Notes: generated by a model not told the origin, from the letters alone. A stretch of 64,000 nt of DNA from Parazoarcus communis SWub3 = DSM 12120 (GCF_003226565.1 NZ_QKOE01000001.1:124001-188000); one strand, 5' to 3'; shown: positions 9,858 to 19,403, counted from the first letter of the stretch. Numbers and translations: made by a program.

Positions 9858-11542
9858 GCCTCCTCCTCTGCGGCTCGCGCCGCCTTGGTCTGCGCAATTT
9901 CGGCAGCAAAGTTGCGTGCCGCAAAATCAGCGGCATCATTGAATGGATTCAGCACCCGGGCAACGCCCGCCGCCCCCATCGCATCGCCATGGACCTCGTC
10001 ACGCACCACACCGGCAACCTTGCCGCTGAATCCGGCCTGACGCAGCGCCTCGAGAAAGGCCCGGTTCGACTCCCATTGCGGAAAGGTGGTGATGACCCAG
10101 GGTGTATGCTCCAGCGGCAGGCTCTCCAGGAAACTCGGATCCTCGCCATCACCAAATCGCACCGGCAACTTGCGACGGCGCAGTTCGCGTACGGCCTCCG
10201 GATCGAAATCCACACCAAGCACCTCAACGCCGGCCGCGCGCAACTGCTGCATCAGGCGTGTGCCATAGCGTCCCAGACCAAAGATGATGATGTCTGGCTG
10301 GCCATCGGGACGACGCTTGCGCTCGACCGCCAGTTCGCGGAACGGCCGTCGCCGCTCGAACACGCCCATCCACGGCCCAAGCCGCTCGTAAAGCGGGTGC
10401 GAGTACAGGATCATGTAGGTCGACAAGGTGATGGTCACCAGCCCGACAAGCGTCGTCAGACCAAGCGCCTCGACCCCCACATGTCCCAGCGAAATCCCCA
10501 TGGCCACGAAGACGATGGAGAACTCGCTGATCTGGGCTACCGTCAGGCCGGCCAGAAAGCCGGTGCGCTTGCGGTAGCCCATGTAGCCCATGATCGCCAT
10601 CACGATCAGCGGATTGCCGATCAACACGAACACCGACAGGACCACCGCCGGCCACACCTCGCCACCCAGTGTGGAGAAATCGAGCTTGGCGCCAAGGTCA
10701 ACAAAGAAGAACAGCAACATGAAATCTCGAATGCCGGTCAGTCGGGCGTTCATCGCCTCGCGATAACTGGTGGAGGCCAGCGAGAACCCGGCCATGAAGG
10801 CCCCCGCTTCCTTGCTGAACCCCGCCCACTCGCCCAAGGCCGCCAGCCCGGTTCCCCAGGCAATGGCAAAGATCAGCAGCAATTCCTGAGATCGTGCCAT
10901 GGCCTCGACCAGACGCGGCAGCACGTAGCGCATCAGCACGAACATCAGCACGCCAGCCGCGGCAAGTCGCAGCAACAGCGAGACAGCCACCTCCACCGCC
11001 CCCGCTTCGTCGGCGCCGCGTAGCGCACTCATCGCCATCATTGCCAGCACCACCGCAATGTCCTGCACGATCAGAAAGCCGACCGCGATGCGGCCGTGCA
11101 GTGAGTCGAGCTCGCGCTTGTCCGACAACAACTTGACGATGATGATGGTGCTGGAGAAGGTCAGCGCAACCGCGACATAGATCGCCTCCATGACCTCCTT
11201 GCCCATCAGCAGGATCAGGATGAAACCGAACACAATCGTAAACGCAAGCTGCCCAAGCCCGGTGGCAAGGGCGACCGGACCGATGTGGCGGATGTGGTGA
11301 AGGTCCAGCTTGAGCCCAACCACGAACAACAACACCGTAACGCCGATCTCGGCCAGCAGCGCAACCTGCTCATGCGCCTTGACCAGACCGAATACTGCCG
11401 GCCCCACAAGAATGCCGACCACGATATAGGCAATCAGTACCGGCTGGCGCAAACGTACCGCCACCGCGCCAGCCAGTGCCGAAATGATCAACAACAGGGC
11501 AAATTCAGCATAGTGCCCACCCGCATTGAGCGCTTCGATCAA
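9854..11542 (-). CDS. CPA2-type cation:proton antiporter with C-terminal RCK/TrkA-N domain
   Basis: Predicted K+ or Na+/H+ exchanger of the KefB/YbaL type in the inner membrane. 562 residues: about 12 hydrophobic segments over residues 5-385, then a Rossmann-type RCK_N domain starting at DIIIFGLGRYGTRLM that would sense NAD(H) or a similar ligand. A TTG at 11542 is chosen as start because GAGGAGG sits 7 bases upstream; a longer frame to 11599 has no ribosome-binding site. It is followed with ATGA overlap by the Usp gene and preceded by the P-type ATPase gene, suggesting an ion-homeostasis group. Confidence 0.88.
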   Translation of the reverse strand: MIEALNAGGHYAEFALLLIISALAGAVAVRLRQPVLIAYIVVGILVGPAVFGLVKAHEQVALLAEIGVTVLLFVVGLKLDLHHIRHIGPVALATGLGQLAFTIVFGFILILLMGKEVMEAIYVAVALTFSSTIIIVKLLSDKRELDSLHGRIAVGFLIVQDIAVVLAMMAMSALRGADEAGAVEVAVSLLLRLAAAGVLMFVLMRYVLPRLVEAMARSQELLLIFAIAWGTGLAALGEWAGFSKEAGAFMAGFSLASTSYREAMNARLTGIRDFMLLFFFVDLGAKLDFSTLGGEVWPAVVLSVFVLIGNPLIVMAIMGYMGYRKRTGFLAGLTVAQISEFSIVFVAMGISLGHVGVEALGLTTLVGLVTITLSTYMILYSHPLYERLGPWMGVFERRRPFRELAVERKRRPDGQPDIIIFGLGRYGTRLMQQLRAAGVEVLGVDFDPEAVRELRRRKLPVRFGDGEDPSFLESLPLEHTPWVITTFPQWESNRAFLEALRQAGFSGKVAGVVRDEVHGDAMGAAGVARVLNPFNDAADFAARNFAAEIAQTKAARAAEEEA

Positions 11543-11619
11543 GCTGCATCCTCCTCGTAGTGCGACCTGTTTTTGTTCTATCTGTCCGCTACACCGCATG
11601 ACCTGACACTGGGGTCACC

Positions 11620-11646
11620 CCATCGGGCGCCAGACACGCCCGATGG
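11620..11646. other. Stable hairpin between ATPase and antiporter genes
   Basis: Perfect 10-bp stem CCATCGGGCG / CGCCCGATGG with a 7-nt loop. No T-run follows on either strand, so it is not a classical terminator. It lies in the 119-bp gap downstream of the ATPase gene and could be an mRNA-stabilising or attenuating structure. Confidence 0.5.
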
Positions 11647-11661
11647 TATCGCGTCACCCGG

Positions 11662-14379
11662 TCAACGGCTGCGCATGCGCAACAAGGCCTTCTCCGCCTC
11701 GACCACCAGCATCAACAGCCCCCCAAACGCGAAGATGCGCAGCCACGCATCGGCATCGATCGCTGCGGTGCCGAACAAGGTCTGAGCCAGCGGCAGATAG
11801 GTGAAGCATGCCTGACTCAGCAACAACAGGGCAATTGCCAGCAGCACATAGCGGTTGCCGAAGAAGCCCTCGCGATTGAGGATGGAGTCACGGAAGCTGC
11901 GCACATTGAACAGATAGAAGACCTCACCGATCAGGACGGCATTGACGGCTGCCGTACGCGCTGCCTCCAGGCTCTCGCCACGGGCGGTTTCCCACAGGAA
12001 CAAGCCCATGCCGCCCGCGACCAGCAACAGGCCTACAAAGACGATGCGCCAGATCAGAAAAGGCGTGAGCAGCGGCTCGGCCGGGGAACGTGGCGGGCGC
12101 TGCATGATGTTGCGCTCGGGCGCCTCGAAAGCCAGTGCCAGTGCCAGCGTGACCGCGGTAATCATATTGACCCACAGGATCTGGGCAGGCGTGATCGGCA
12201 TGGTCAGGCCAAACAGCACGGCAAAGAAAATCATGCCTGCCTGGCCGATATTGGTCGGCAGGATGAAGACAATCGCCTTCTTCAGGTTGTCATAGACCCG
12301 CCGCCCCTCCTCCACCGCAGCCGCGACCGACGCAAAGTTGTCGTCGGCGAGCACCATCTCGGCCGCCTCCTTGGCCGCTTCGGTGCCCTTGCGCCCCATC
12401 GCCACCCCGACATCGGCGCGCTTGAGCGCAGGGGCGTCGTTGACACCGTCCCCGGTCATGACCACGACCTCGCCCCGGGCCTGCAGGGCTTCGACCAGAC
12501 GCAGCTTGTGCTCGGGGCTGGCACGGGCAAAGATGTCGGTGTCGCCGACCGCGGCAATCAAGGCCTGTTCATCCAGCGTCTCGACCTCGGCACCGGTCAT
12601 CGCCCGCACCTGCTCGCCCATGCCCAGTTGCTGGCCAATGGCGCGAGCCGTGGCGATATGGTCACCGGTGATCATCTTGACCCGGATGCCGGCGCTCAGG
12701 CAGCGCGCAACGGCCTTCACTGCCTCATCCCGCGGGGGATCCGACAGACCCAGCACGGCCAGCAGGCAGAAGCCGCCCTGCTCGACCTCGTCGAAACTGA
12801 TCGCAGACACACCATCGACACACGCTCGTTCGGCAACCGCCAGCAGCCGCATGCCTTGCGCTGCAGCGGAATCCATCGCCGCCTGCCAGACATCGGCATC
12901 GATCGGCACCTCACCCTGCATACCGCGCGCGCTTGAGCACAAGGACAATACCCGCTCCGGCGCGCCTTTCAGGAATACCCGACCACCCCCCTGATGATCG
13001 TGATGCAGGGTTGCCATGAAACGGTGTTCGGACTCAAAAGGAATCACATCGGTCCGCGGCAAGGCCTCGCGCTCGAACGCGCCATCCAGCCCGGCTTTGG
13101 TAGCCAGCGTCAACAACGCACCTTCGGTCGGATCACCGACCAGGCGCCAATGCCCATCCTCGAGGAGCAGATTGGCATCGTTGCACAACAGTGCCGCACG
13201 GCCGATGTCCTCGAGCACGGGGCATTCCGCCAGCGCAAGCTCCTGGCCGGCAGCACTGAACCCACCCTGCGGCGCATAGCCAGCCCCTGACACCTCGACC
13301 ACCCCATCAGCGGTCAACACCTGCTGCACGGTCATCTCGTTGCGCGTGAGCGTGCCGGTCTTGTCCGAGCAGATCACCGTCACGGAGCCCAGCGCCTCCA
13401 CTGCCGGCAGGCGTCGGACGATGGCATGACGCCGGGCCATAGCCTGCACGCCAATGGCCAGGGTGATGGTCATGATTGCCGGCAAGCCCTCCGGAATCGC
13501 CGCAACCGCCAGACCGACCGCAGCCAGGAACATCTCACCCGGCGCATAATCCCGCACCAGCACACCAAACCCGTAGGCCACGGCAGCGATACCCAGGATG
13601 GCCCAGGTCAGCACCTGCCCGAAGGCAGCCAGCTGACGCAGCAAAGGGGTAGTCAGGGTTTCCACCGCATTCAGCATGGTGCTGATACGGCCAATCTCGG
13701 TCTGGGCCCCCGTCGCGACCACCACACCCACACCCTGCCCGTAGGTCACCAGCGTGCTGGAGTAGGCCATGCTGACCCGGTCGCCAAGCGCAGCCGCTTC
13801 ATCCACGGCGGCAACCCGCTTCTCCACCGCCAGGGATTCGCCCGTCAGCGCAGCCTCTTCGATCCGCAGACTGCGTGTCTCGATCAGGCGCAGATCGGCC
13901 GGCACCTTGTCACCCGAGGCGAGAAACACGATGTCGCCCGGCACCAGCGACACCGCTTCGAGTTCTTGTCGATGCCCCTCGCGCAGCACCTGAGCATTGA
14001 GCGAGAGCATGTTGCGGATGGCATCGAGCGCACTCTCGGCCTTGCCTTCCTGAACGAAGCCGATGATCGCATTGATCACCACCACACCGAAAATCACACC
14101 GGAGTCGATCAGGTGACCCAGCAACGCAGTGATCACCCCGGCGACCAGCAACACGTAAATCAGCACATTGTGGAACTGCAGCAGGAAGCGCAACAGGGGG
14201 CCCCGCCGACGTGGCGGCGGCAAGGCGTTCTGGCCAAAGCGTTCGAGGCGTAATTCGGCTTCCGGTCGGGTCAGGCCCGCATGACGCTCGACCCCCAGAT
14301 GTTCGAGCACCATCTCGGCATCAAGGGCGTGATGGGGCCGAGCGTCTGCCGTCGCAGCCGCGGATGAGTCCTTCGTCAT
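11662..14379 (-). CDS. P2-type cation-transporting ATPase (calcium/proton-pump-like)
   Basis: A 905-residue ATP-driven inner-membrane ion pump. In order: N-terminal cation-ATPase domain (20-85), the TGES dephosphorylation motif at 179-182, PEGLP in membrane segment 4 (296-300), the phosphorylation site DKTGTLT with D339, the nucleotide-binding domain, MTGDGVNDAPALK, and a C-terminal set of membrane helices. PEGLP and the SERCA/PMR1-like layout favour Ca2+, Mn2+ or Na+ transport, but the ion cannot be fixed from sequence. It is transcribed towards the antiporter and Usp genes and divergently from the EF-G-like gene. Confidence 0.92.
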   Translation of the reverse strand: MTKDSSAAATADARPHHALDAEMVLEHLGVERHAGLTRPEAELRLERFGQNALPPPRRRGPLLRFLLQFHNVLIYVLLVAGVITALLGHLIDSGVIFGVVVINAIIGFVQEGKAESALDAIRNMLSLNAQVLREGHRQELEAVSLVPGDIVFLASGDKVPADLRLIETRSLRIEEAALTGESLAVEKRVAAVDEAAALGDRVSMAYSSTLVTYGQGVGVVVATGAQTEIGRISTMLNAVETLTTPLLRQLAAFGQVLTWAILGIAAVAYGFGVLVRDYAPGEMFLAAVGLAVAAIPEGLPAIMTITLAIGVQAMARRHAIVRRLPAVEALGSVTVICSDKTGTLTRNEMTVQQVLTADGVVEVSGAGYAPQGGFSAAGQELALAECPVLEDIGRAALLCNDANLLLEDGHWRLVGDPTEGALLTLATKAGLDGAFEREALPRTDVIPFESEHRFMATLHHDHQGGGRVFLKGAPERVLSLCSSARGMQGEVPIDADVWQAAMDSAAAQGMRLLAVAERACVDGVSAISFDEVEQGGFCLLAVLGLSDPPRDEAVKAVARCLSAGIRVKMITGDHIATARAIGQQLGMGEQVRAMTGAEVETLDEQALIAAVGDTDIFARASPEHKLRLVEALQARGEVVVMTGDGVNDAPALKRADVGVAMGRKGTEAAKEAAEMVLADDNFASVAAAVEEGRRVYDNLKKAIVFILPTNIGQAGMIFFAVLFGLTMPITPAQILWVNMITAVTLALALAFEAPERNIMQRPPRSPAEPLLTPFLIWRIVFVGLLLVAGGMGLFLWETARGESLEAARTAAVNAVLIGEVFYLFNVRSFRDSILNREGFFGNRYVLLAIALLLLSQACFTYLPLAQTLFGTAAIDADAWLRIFAFGGLLMLVVEAEKALLRMRSR

Positions 14380-14576
14380 GTTCGAAACTCCCTGATTGCG
14401 TCGTCAGCATGCTTGCGCATGCGTTTATCGTTCTACCTCAAATCCGTCGTTTGGTTCCATCGACTGCGCTTGAGCATGCGCCGACGGATTGCCGTCCCGC
14501 AAAGTTTGACCCAGCGCATTGCCAAGCAATGGCGTCAGGCAGAAACTGTGGGCATCCCTTCACCGGAGGACGCCAG

Positions 14577-16625
14577 ATGACACCGAACTCGGTTCACGAT
14601 ATCCGTAACCTCTGCCTGCTGGGTCATGCCGGCAGCGGCAAGACCACCCTGCTGGAGGCCCTGCTGGCCGAAACCGGCGCCATCTCCAGCCGTGGCAGCG
14701 TCGAACGCGGCGACACCGTTTCCGACCATGACCCGCAGGAAAAGGCCATGGGCCACTCGCTGAGCGCCACCCTCACCCACCTCGAGTGGGCCGGTCACTG
14801 GATCAACCTGCTGGACACGCCGGGATTGCCCGACCTTGCCGGACGAGCACTCGCGACCCTGCCGGCCGTCGAAACAGCGGCGGTGGTGGTCAATGCTGCC
14901 GCGGGCATCGAAAGCGGCGCCCGTCGCATGATGGCAGCAGCAAGTGACAAATGTCGCCTGATCGTGGTCAACAAGATCGATGCGGCGACGGCAGACTGTG
15001 CAACCCTGATGGACGAGATTACCCGGGTATTCGGCCGTGAATGCCTGCCGATCAACCTGCCCACGCCCGATGGCAGCCAGGTGGTGGACTGCTTCTTTGC
15101 CCCCGCCACGAACACCCCGACCGCGTTCTCCACGCCCCAGGCAACACACGACGCCATCATCGACCAGGTGGTGGAACTCGATGAGGCGCTGATGGCGCGT
15201 TACCTCGAGCAAGGTGAGTCGCTGGACCCCGAACAACTGCATGCACCGTTCGAACAAGCACTACGCGAGGGCCACCTTGTACCGGTGTGCTTTGTCTCGG
15301 CACGCAGCGGGGCCGGGGTGCGCGAACTGCTCGACATCCTCGGCCGCCTGATGCCAGACCCGACCGAAGGCAATCCGCCACGGTTCCTCAAGGGTGAAGG
15401 CAGCGCTGCACAAGCCGTGGAAGTCAGGCCTGAAAGCGAGCGCCACGCCTTGGCGCATGTCTTCCAGATCAGCAACGATCCCTACCGGGGCAAGCTTGCC
15501 CTGTTCCGGGTTCATCAGGGCGAGATCACCGCAAGCAGTGCCTTGTTCATCGGTGATGGACGCAAACCCTTCCGCCCCACCCATCTACTGCGCTTGCAAG
15601 GGCGCAATACGATGGAAACGCCCAAAGCAGTACCGGGCGATCTATGCGCGGTATCGAGAGTGGATGAGCTCTACCGTGATGCGGTACTGCACGACTCTCA
15701 TGACGAAGATCACTTCCACCTTGCGCCGCCCGACTATCCGCGGCCGGTCTTTGGCCTGGCCCTGCTGGCGCGCAAACCTGCTGACGAGCATAAATTGTCA
15801 GAGGCACTCGCTCGCCTAACCGATGAAGACCCCTGCCTGGAGGTGAGCTACGACACCCGTGGCCGCCAGACCGTCGTCCGCGGGCTGGGCGAGCAGCACC
15901 TGAAGATCGTTCTGGATCAACTTTCCACGCGCTGGAATCTCGAACTCGACACCGCCACACCGGCCATTCCCTATCGTGAGACCATCTCGGCAACCGCCGA
16001 GGCACGCTACCGCCACAAGAAGCAGAGTGGGGGCGCAGGTCAGTTCGGCGAAGTGGCCTTGCGGGTGGAGGCATTGGCGCGAGGCAGCGGCCTGCAACTG
16101 GCCGATGAGGTCAAGGGCGGCGCCATTCCCACCCATTTCATGCCGGCGGTGGAGAAAGGTGTGCGCCAGGCGCTGGCCGAAGGGGCGATCGCAGGCTATC
16201 CGATTCAGGATCTGCGTGTCGTCGTCACCGACGGCAAGCATCATGCGGTGGACTCCAACGAGGTCTCCTTCGTGACCGCCGCTCGCCATGCCCTGATCGA
16301 GGCGGTCACCGCGGCTCGCCCCCAGGTGCTGGAGCCCATCCTGGACCTGACCATCAAGGTTGCCGACCCGCACTTTGGCGAAGTCAGTGCAGAACTTGCA
16401 GTCCGCCGTGGCAGGGTGACGTCGACCGACAGTCCATCGAGTGGCTGGACGCTGATCTCCGCAAAGGTGCCAATGGCCTCGATGGAGGGTTTCGAGACCC
16501 GTTTGAAAGCGATCTGCGCGGGCGAAAGCGAGTTCGTGGTCGATGCGGGAGGGTATGAAGCCGCGCCTGCGGAGACCCAGGCACGACTGATACAGGCACA
16601 TGGCACCCACGGTGCCACTCAGTAA
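14577..16625 (+). CDS. EF-G-like translational GTPase (FusA2-type)
   Basis: 682 residues with all five EF-G domains. G1 is GHAGSGKTT (16-24), G3 is DTPGLPD and G4 is NKID. It differs from true EF-G in two ways: the usual switch I RGITI motif is absent, and the catalytic His of DTPGHVD is replaced (DTPGLPD). These are traits of the EF-G-like paralogue family of unclear function. The start at 14577 has GGAGGA at 14565-14570. The frame extends back to 14211 over the neighbouring ATPase gene without family similarity. The housekeeping fusA is not in this window. Confidence 0.88.
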   Translation: MTPNSVHDIRNLCLLGHAGSGKTTLLEALLAETGAISSRGSVERGDTVSDHDPQEKAMGHSLSATLTHLEWAGHWINLLDTPGLPDLAGRALATLPAVETAAVVVNAAAGIESGARRMMAAASDKCRLIVVNKIDAATADCATLMDEITRVFGRECLPINLPTPDGSQVVDCFFAPATNTPTAFSTPQATHDAIIDQVVELDEALMARYLEQGESLDPEQLHAPFEQALREGHLVPVCFVSARSGAGVRELLDILGRLMPDPTEGNPPRFLKGEGSAAQAVEVRPESERHALAHVFQISNDPYRGKLALFRVHQGEITASSALFIGDGRKPFRPTHLLRLQGRNTMETPKAVPGDLCAVSRVDELYRDAVLHDSHDEDHFHLAPPDYPRPVFGLALLARKPADEHKLSEALARLTDEDPCLEVSYDTRGRQTVVRGLGEQHLKIVLDQLSTRWNLELDTATPAIPYRETISATAEARYRHKKQSGGAGQFGEVALRVEALARGSGLQLADEVKGGAIPTHFMPAVEKGVRQALAEGAIAGYPIQDLRVVVTDGKHHAVDSNEVSFVTAARHALIEAVTAARPQVLEPILDLTIKVADPHFGEVSAELAVRRGRVTSTDSPSSGWTLISAKVPMASMEGFETRLKAICAGESEFVVDAGGYEAAPAETQARLIQAHGTHGATQ

Positions 16626-16705
16626 GCCGAACAAGCGCGCAGTCAGTCCGGGCGTATAGGTCTTTTGGTATACCGCCCGGCAACACTGGCGCTAAGATCA
16701 CGGAC

Positions 16706-16966
16706 ATGGACCTCACCGCTCGCCACCGCGCCTACTGGCGCCGCAACCTCTGGCTGACCGCAACATTGCTGACGGTGTGGTTCGCAGGGACCTTCGTCGC
16801 CGGCTATTACGCCGACGAGCTCAACGATGTGTCCTTTCTGGGCTTTCCGCTGGGATTCTACATTTTCGCCCAAGGCACGCTGATCGCCTATCTTGTGCTG
16901 ATCGGCATCTACGTGATCGTCATGAACTGGCTGGATCGGCGTTACGGCGTTTCCGAACGCCGCTGA
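16706..16966 (+). CDS. DUF4212 small membrane subunit, no adjacent partner
   Basis: 86 residues with two strong hydrophobic helices (about 14-36 and 48-70). The family core FAGTFVAGYYADELN and FLGFPLGFYIFAQG identify DUF4212, the small subunit that normally accompanies a VC_2705-type sodium:solute symporter. No large-subunit gene follows on this strand. The only symporter nearby (17538-19394) is on the opposite strand with its own DUF4212 gene. It may pair with a distant symporter or be a relic. Confidence 0.85.
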   Translation: MDLTARHRAYWRRNLWLTATLLTVWFAGTFVAGYYADELNDVSFLGFPLGFYIFAQGTLIAYLVLIGIYVIVMNWLDRRYGVSERR

Positions 16967-17002
16967 CGGGCCAGCCGCTTGCCTACCCGCTGAGGGCAAG
17001 GC

Positions 17003-17389
17003 TTATTTGCCCGCCTCGCCTGCCGTACCACCAGCCTTGTTACGCTTCTTGATCACGATAGGGTGCGCCTGACGACTGAGAATGAAGTCGGCAATGAACT
17101 TCATCCAGATCGTCGACCCGGCGATTGCAGTCCAGGTGTCGAACTCGACCTGGTGAACCACCACACCGTAAATCACAAACAGGATCACGCCGGCTCCCAC
17201 CATATTGATGGCTGCAGCAAAGGGGGCATAAGGTGCAGGGTTGGCAGGCGGTTCGCCGCGCTTGAGCGCCACTTCCGAGAAATCCCGCTTGACCACGATC
17301 CGCCACGCGCGACGCAGCCAGAAGAAGGTGATGGGAAACAAGGCTATGAACAGGATCAGGTTCAGGGCGACACTGACATCGAAAACCAT
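17003..17389 (-). CDS. Small membrane protein of unknown function (3 predicted helices)
   Basis: 128 residues. Hydrophobic segments lie at about 5-25, 58-80 and 88-106, and the C-terminus is basic (IVIKKRNKAGG). I do not recognise the family. GGAG lies 6 bases before the ATG. It is downstream of the symporter operon on the same strand, separated by the terminator at 17453-17485, and converges on the DUF4212 gene at 16706. The location suggests a membrane role related to solute uptake, but nothing in the sequence proves it. Confidence 0.65.
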   Translation of the reverse strand: MVFDVSVALNLILFIALFPITFFWLRRAWRIVVKRDFSEVALKRGEPPANPAPYAPFAAAINMVGAGVILFVIYGVVVHQVEFDTWTAIAGSTIWMKFIADFILSRQAHPIVIKKRNKAGGTAGEAGK

Positions 17390-17452
17390 GTGCTACTCCA
17401 TTTGAACACGCTGCAGCCAACTGTGCGAGCAGCCGCAAGGTGCCACAAAACA

Positions 17453-17485
17453 AAAAGCCCCGCCACAGGATCGAGCGGGGCTTTT
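17453..17485 (-). terminator. Rho-independent terminator of the symporter operon
   Basis: Perfect 11-bp stem AAAAGCCCCGC / GCGGGGCTTTT (17453-17463 and 17475-17485) with T-runs in both directions, just downstream of the symporter stop codon at 17538. Confidence 0.85.
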
Positions 17486-17537
17486 CTGAGTCTGCAGCGC
17501 CCTCAGGCACTGCAGACACATCGACTAACTGCCCTGC

Positions 17538-19394
17538 TTAGTGCGCACCATCCACAGCCTTGGAACCGCGCGGGATGCGAACCGCTTCGACCATGTGCTG
17601 GATGTGCTCGGGCGGCTCCTTGGTCACCTTATCGACCGCGAAGGCGACGATGAAGTTGACCAACGCACCGATTGCACCGAAGGCTTCCGGCGTGATGCCG
17701 AAGAAGGAGTTCGGGCCGCCGATCAGATCGACGAACTCGGTACCCTTCACGAAGAAGATGCCCTTGTGTGCAAACACGTAGAACAGGGTAACGAACAGAC
17801 CCGCCAGCATGCCTGCGATCGCGCCTTCCTTGTTCATCTTCTTGGAGAAGATGCCCATCATGATTGCCGGGAACAGCGAAGAGGCAGCGATACCGAAGGC
17901 CAGTGCAACCGTACCGGCAGCAAAGCCCGGGGGGTTCAGACCGAGGTAGCCGGCGATGACGATGGCCACAGCCATCGAGACCTTGCCTGCCAGCAGCTCG
18001 TTCTTGTCGCTGATGTTCGGGTTGAAGACACCCTTGACCAGGTCATGCGACACCGCGGACGAAATTGCCATCAGCAGACCGGCAGCGGTCGATAGTGCGG
18101 CAGCCAGACCACCGGCAGCCACCAGTGCGATCACCCAGTTCGGCAGCAGCGCGATTTCCGGGTTGGCCAGCACGATGATGTCGGCGTTGACCGTCAGCTC
18201 GTTGCCCTTCCAGCCCGCAGCTTCGGCCTTGGCCTTGGCAGCTTCGCTCTTGGTCTTGTCGTTGTAGTACTGGATGCGGCCGTCGCCGTTCTTGTCTTCG
18301 AACTTCAGCAGACCGGTCTTTTCCCAACGCTTCATCCAGTCAGGACGCTGCTCGTAGACCAGGCTCGACTCGGTCGCATACGGATCGATGTTGGCCTTGA
18401 CTGCAGCAGCATTCACCACCATACGACCATCCGCAGCCGTTTCCAGACCCACCGCGGTGTTCACCGTGGCGTGCAGGTTGAGCTTGGCCATGGCAGCAAC
18501 AGCCGGTGCCGTGGTGTAAAGCAGGGCGATGAAGACCAGTGCCCAGCCCGCCGAGCTACGCGCATCCTTCACCGTCGGAACAGTGAAGAATCGCATGATG
18601 ACGTGCGGCAGACCTGCAGTACCGATCATCAGCGACATGGTGTACACGAACATGTTCAGCGTGGAGCCGGCCGTGGTCGTGGTGTATTGGCCAAAGCCCA
18701 GTTCGGTGACGACCTGGTCAAGCTTGCTCAGCAGCGAGGTATCGGTACCCGAGATGCTCGAACCCAGACCCAGTTGCGGCAGCGGATTGCCGGTCAGTTG
18801 CAGCGAGATGAAGATCGCCGGCACCAGGTAAGCGGAGATCAGCACGATGTACTGGGCCACCTGGGTGTAGGTGATGCCCTTCATGCCGCCGAACACCGCG
18901 TACATGAACACGATCGCCATACCGATGTAGATACCGGTGTCGCTCGACACGCCAAGGAAACGCGAGAACGCCACACCAACGCCGGTCATCTGGCCGATGA
19001 TGTAGGTCAGCGACGCGGTCAGCAGGCAGACCACCGCAACCGTGGATGCGGTCTTGGAGTAGAAGCGATCGCCGATGAACTGCGGCACGGTGAACTTGCC
19101 GAACTTGCGCAGGTACGGAGCCAGCAGCATGGCCAGCAGCACATAGCCACCGGTCCAGCCCATCAGGAACAGGCCGCCGCCGTAACCCATGTTGGCGATC
19201 AGGCCGGCCATGGAGATGAAGGAAGCCGCCGACATCCAGTCAGCAGCGGTGGCCATGCCGTTGGTGATGGGGTGAACGCTGCCACCCGCGGCATAGAATT
19301 CGCTGGTGCTGCCGGCACGTGCCCAGATGGCGATGCCGATGTACAGCGCAAACGACGCGCCGACGACCAGATAGGTCAGAGTCTGAAGATCCAT
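17538..19394 (-). CDS. Sodium:solute symporter, VC_2705 subfamily large subunit
   Basis: Na+-coupled uptake permease of the SSS family, related to acetate permease ActP, in the inner membrane; the substrate is probably a short organic acid. 618 residues with about 13 hydrophobic segments. The N-terminal STSEFYAAGG and TAADWMSAASFISMAG segments are typical. A large hydrophilic insertion (about 305-415) interrupts the membrane helices and contains an EF-hand-like loop with D367, N369, D371, G372 and I374. The partner small subunit (DUF4212) ends 9 bp upstream, so the two form an operon. Confidence 0.92.
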   Translation of the reverse strand: MDLQTLTYLVVGASFALYIGIAIWARAGSTSEFYAAGGSVHPITNGMATAADWMSAASFISMAGLIANMGYGGGLFLMGWTGGYVLLAMLLAPYLRKFGKFTVPQFIGDRFYSKTASTVAVVCLLTASLTYIIGQMTGVGVAFSRFLGVSSDTGIYIGMAIVFMYAVFGGMKGITYTQVAQYIVLISAYLVPAIFISLQLTGNPLPQLGLGSSISGTDTSLLSKLDQVVTELGFGQYTTTTAGSTLNMFVYTMSLMIGTAGLPHVIMRFFTVPTVKDARSSAGWALVFIALLYTTAPAVAAMAKLNLHATVNTAVGLETAADGRMVVNAAAVKANIDPYATESSLVYEQRPDWMKRWEKTGLLKFEDKNGDGRIQYYNDKTKSEAAKAKAEAAGWKGNELTVNADIIVLANPEIALLPNWVIALVAAGGLAAALSTAAGLLMAISSAVSHDLVKGVFNPNISDKNELLAGKVSMAVAIVIAGYLGLNPPGFAAGTVALAFGIAASSLFPAIMMGIFSKKMNKEGAIAGMLAGLFVTLFYVFAHKGIFFVKGTEFVDLIGGPNSFFGITPEAFGAIGALVNFIVAFAVDKVTKEPPEHIQHMVEAVRIPRGSKAVDGAH

Positions 19395-19403
19395 GTGTCC
19401 CCC

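Noticed and set aside
14441-14490. AATCCGTCG / CGACGGATT inverted repeat between the ATPase and EF-G-like genes
   Set aside because: Arms are only 9 bp and 32 bp apart with no promoter context; too weak to call an operator.
14211-14576. N-terminal extension of the EF-G-like gene
   Set aside because: Overlaps the divergent ATPase gene, lacks family similarity, and a good ribosome-binding site precedes the ATG at 14577.
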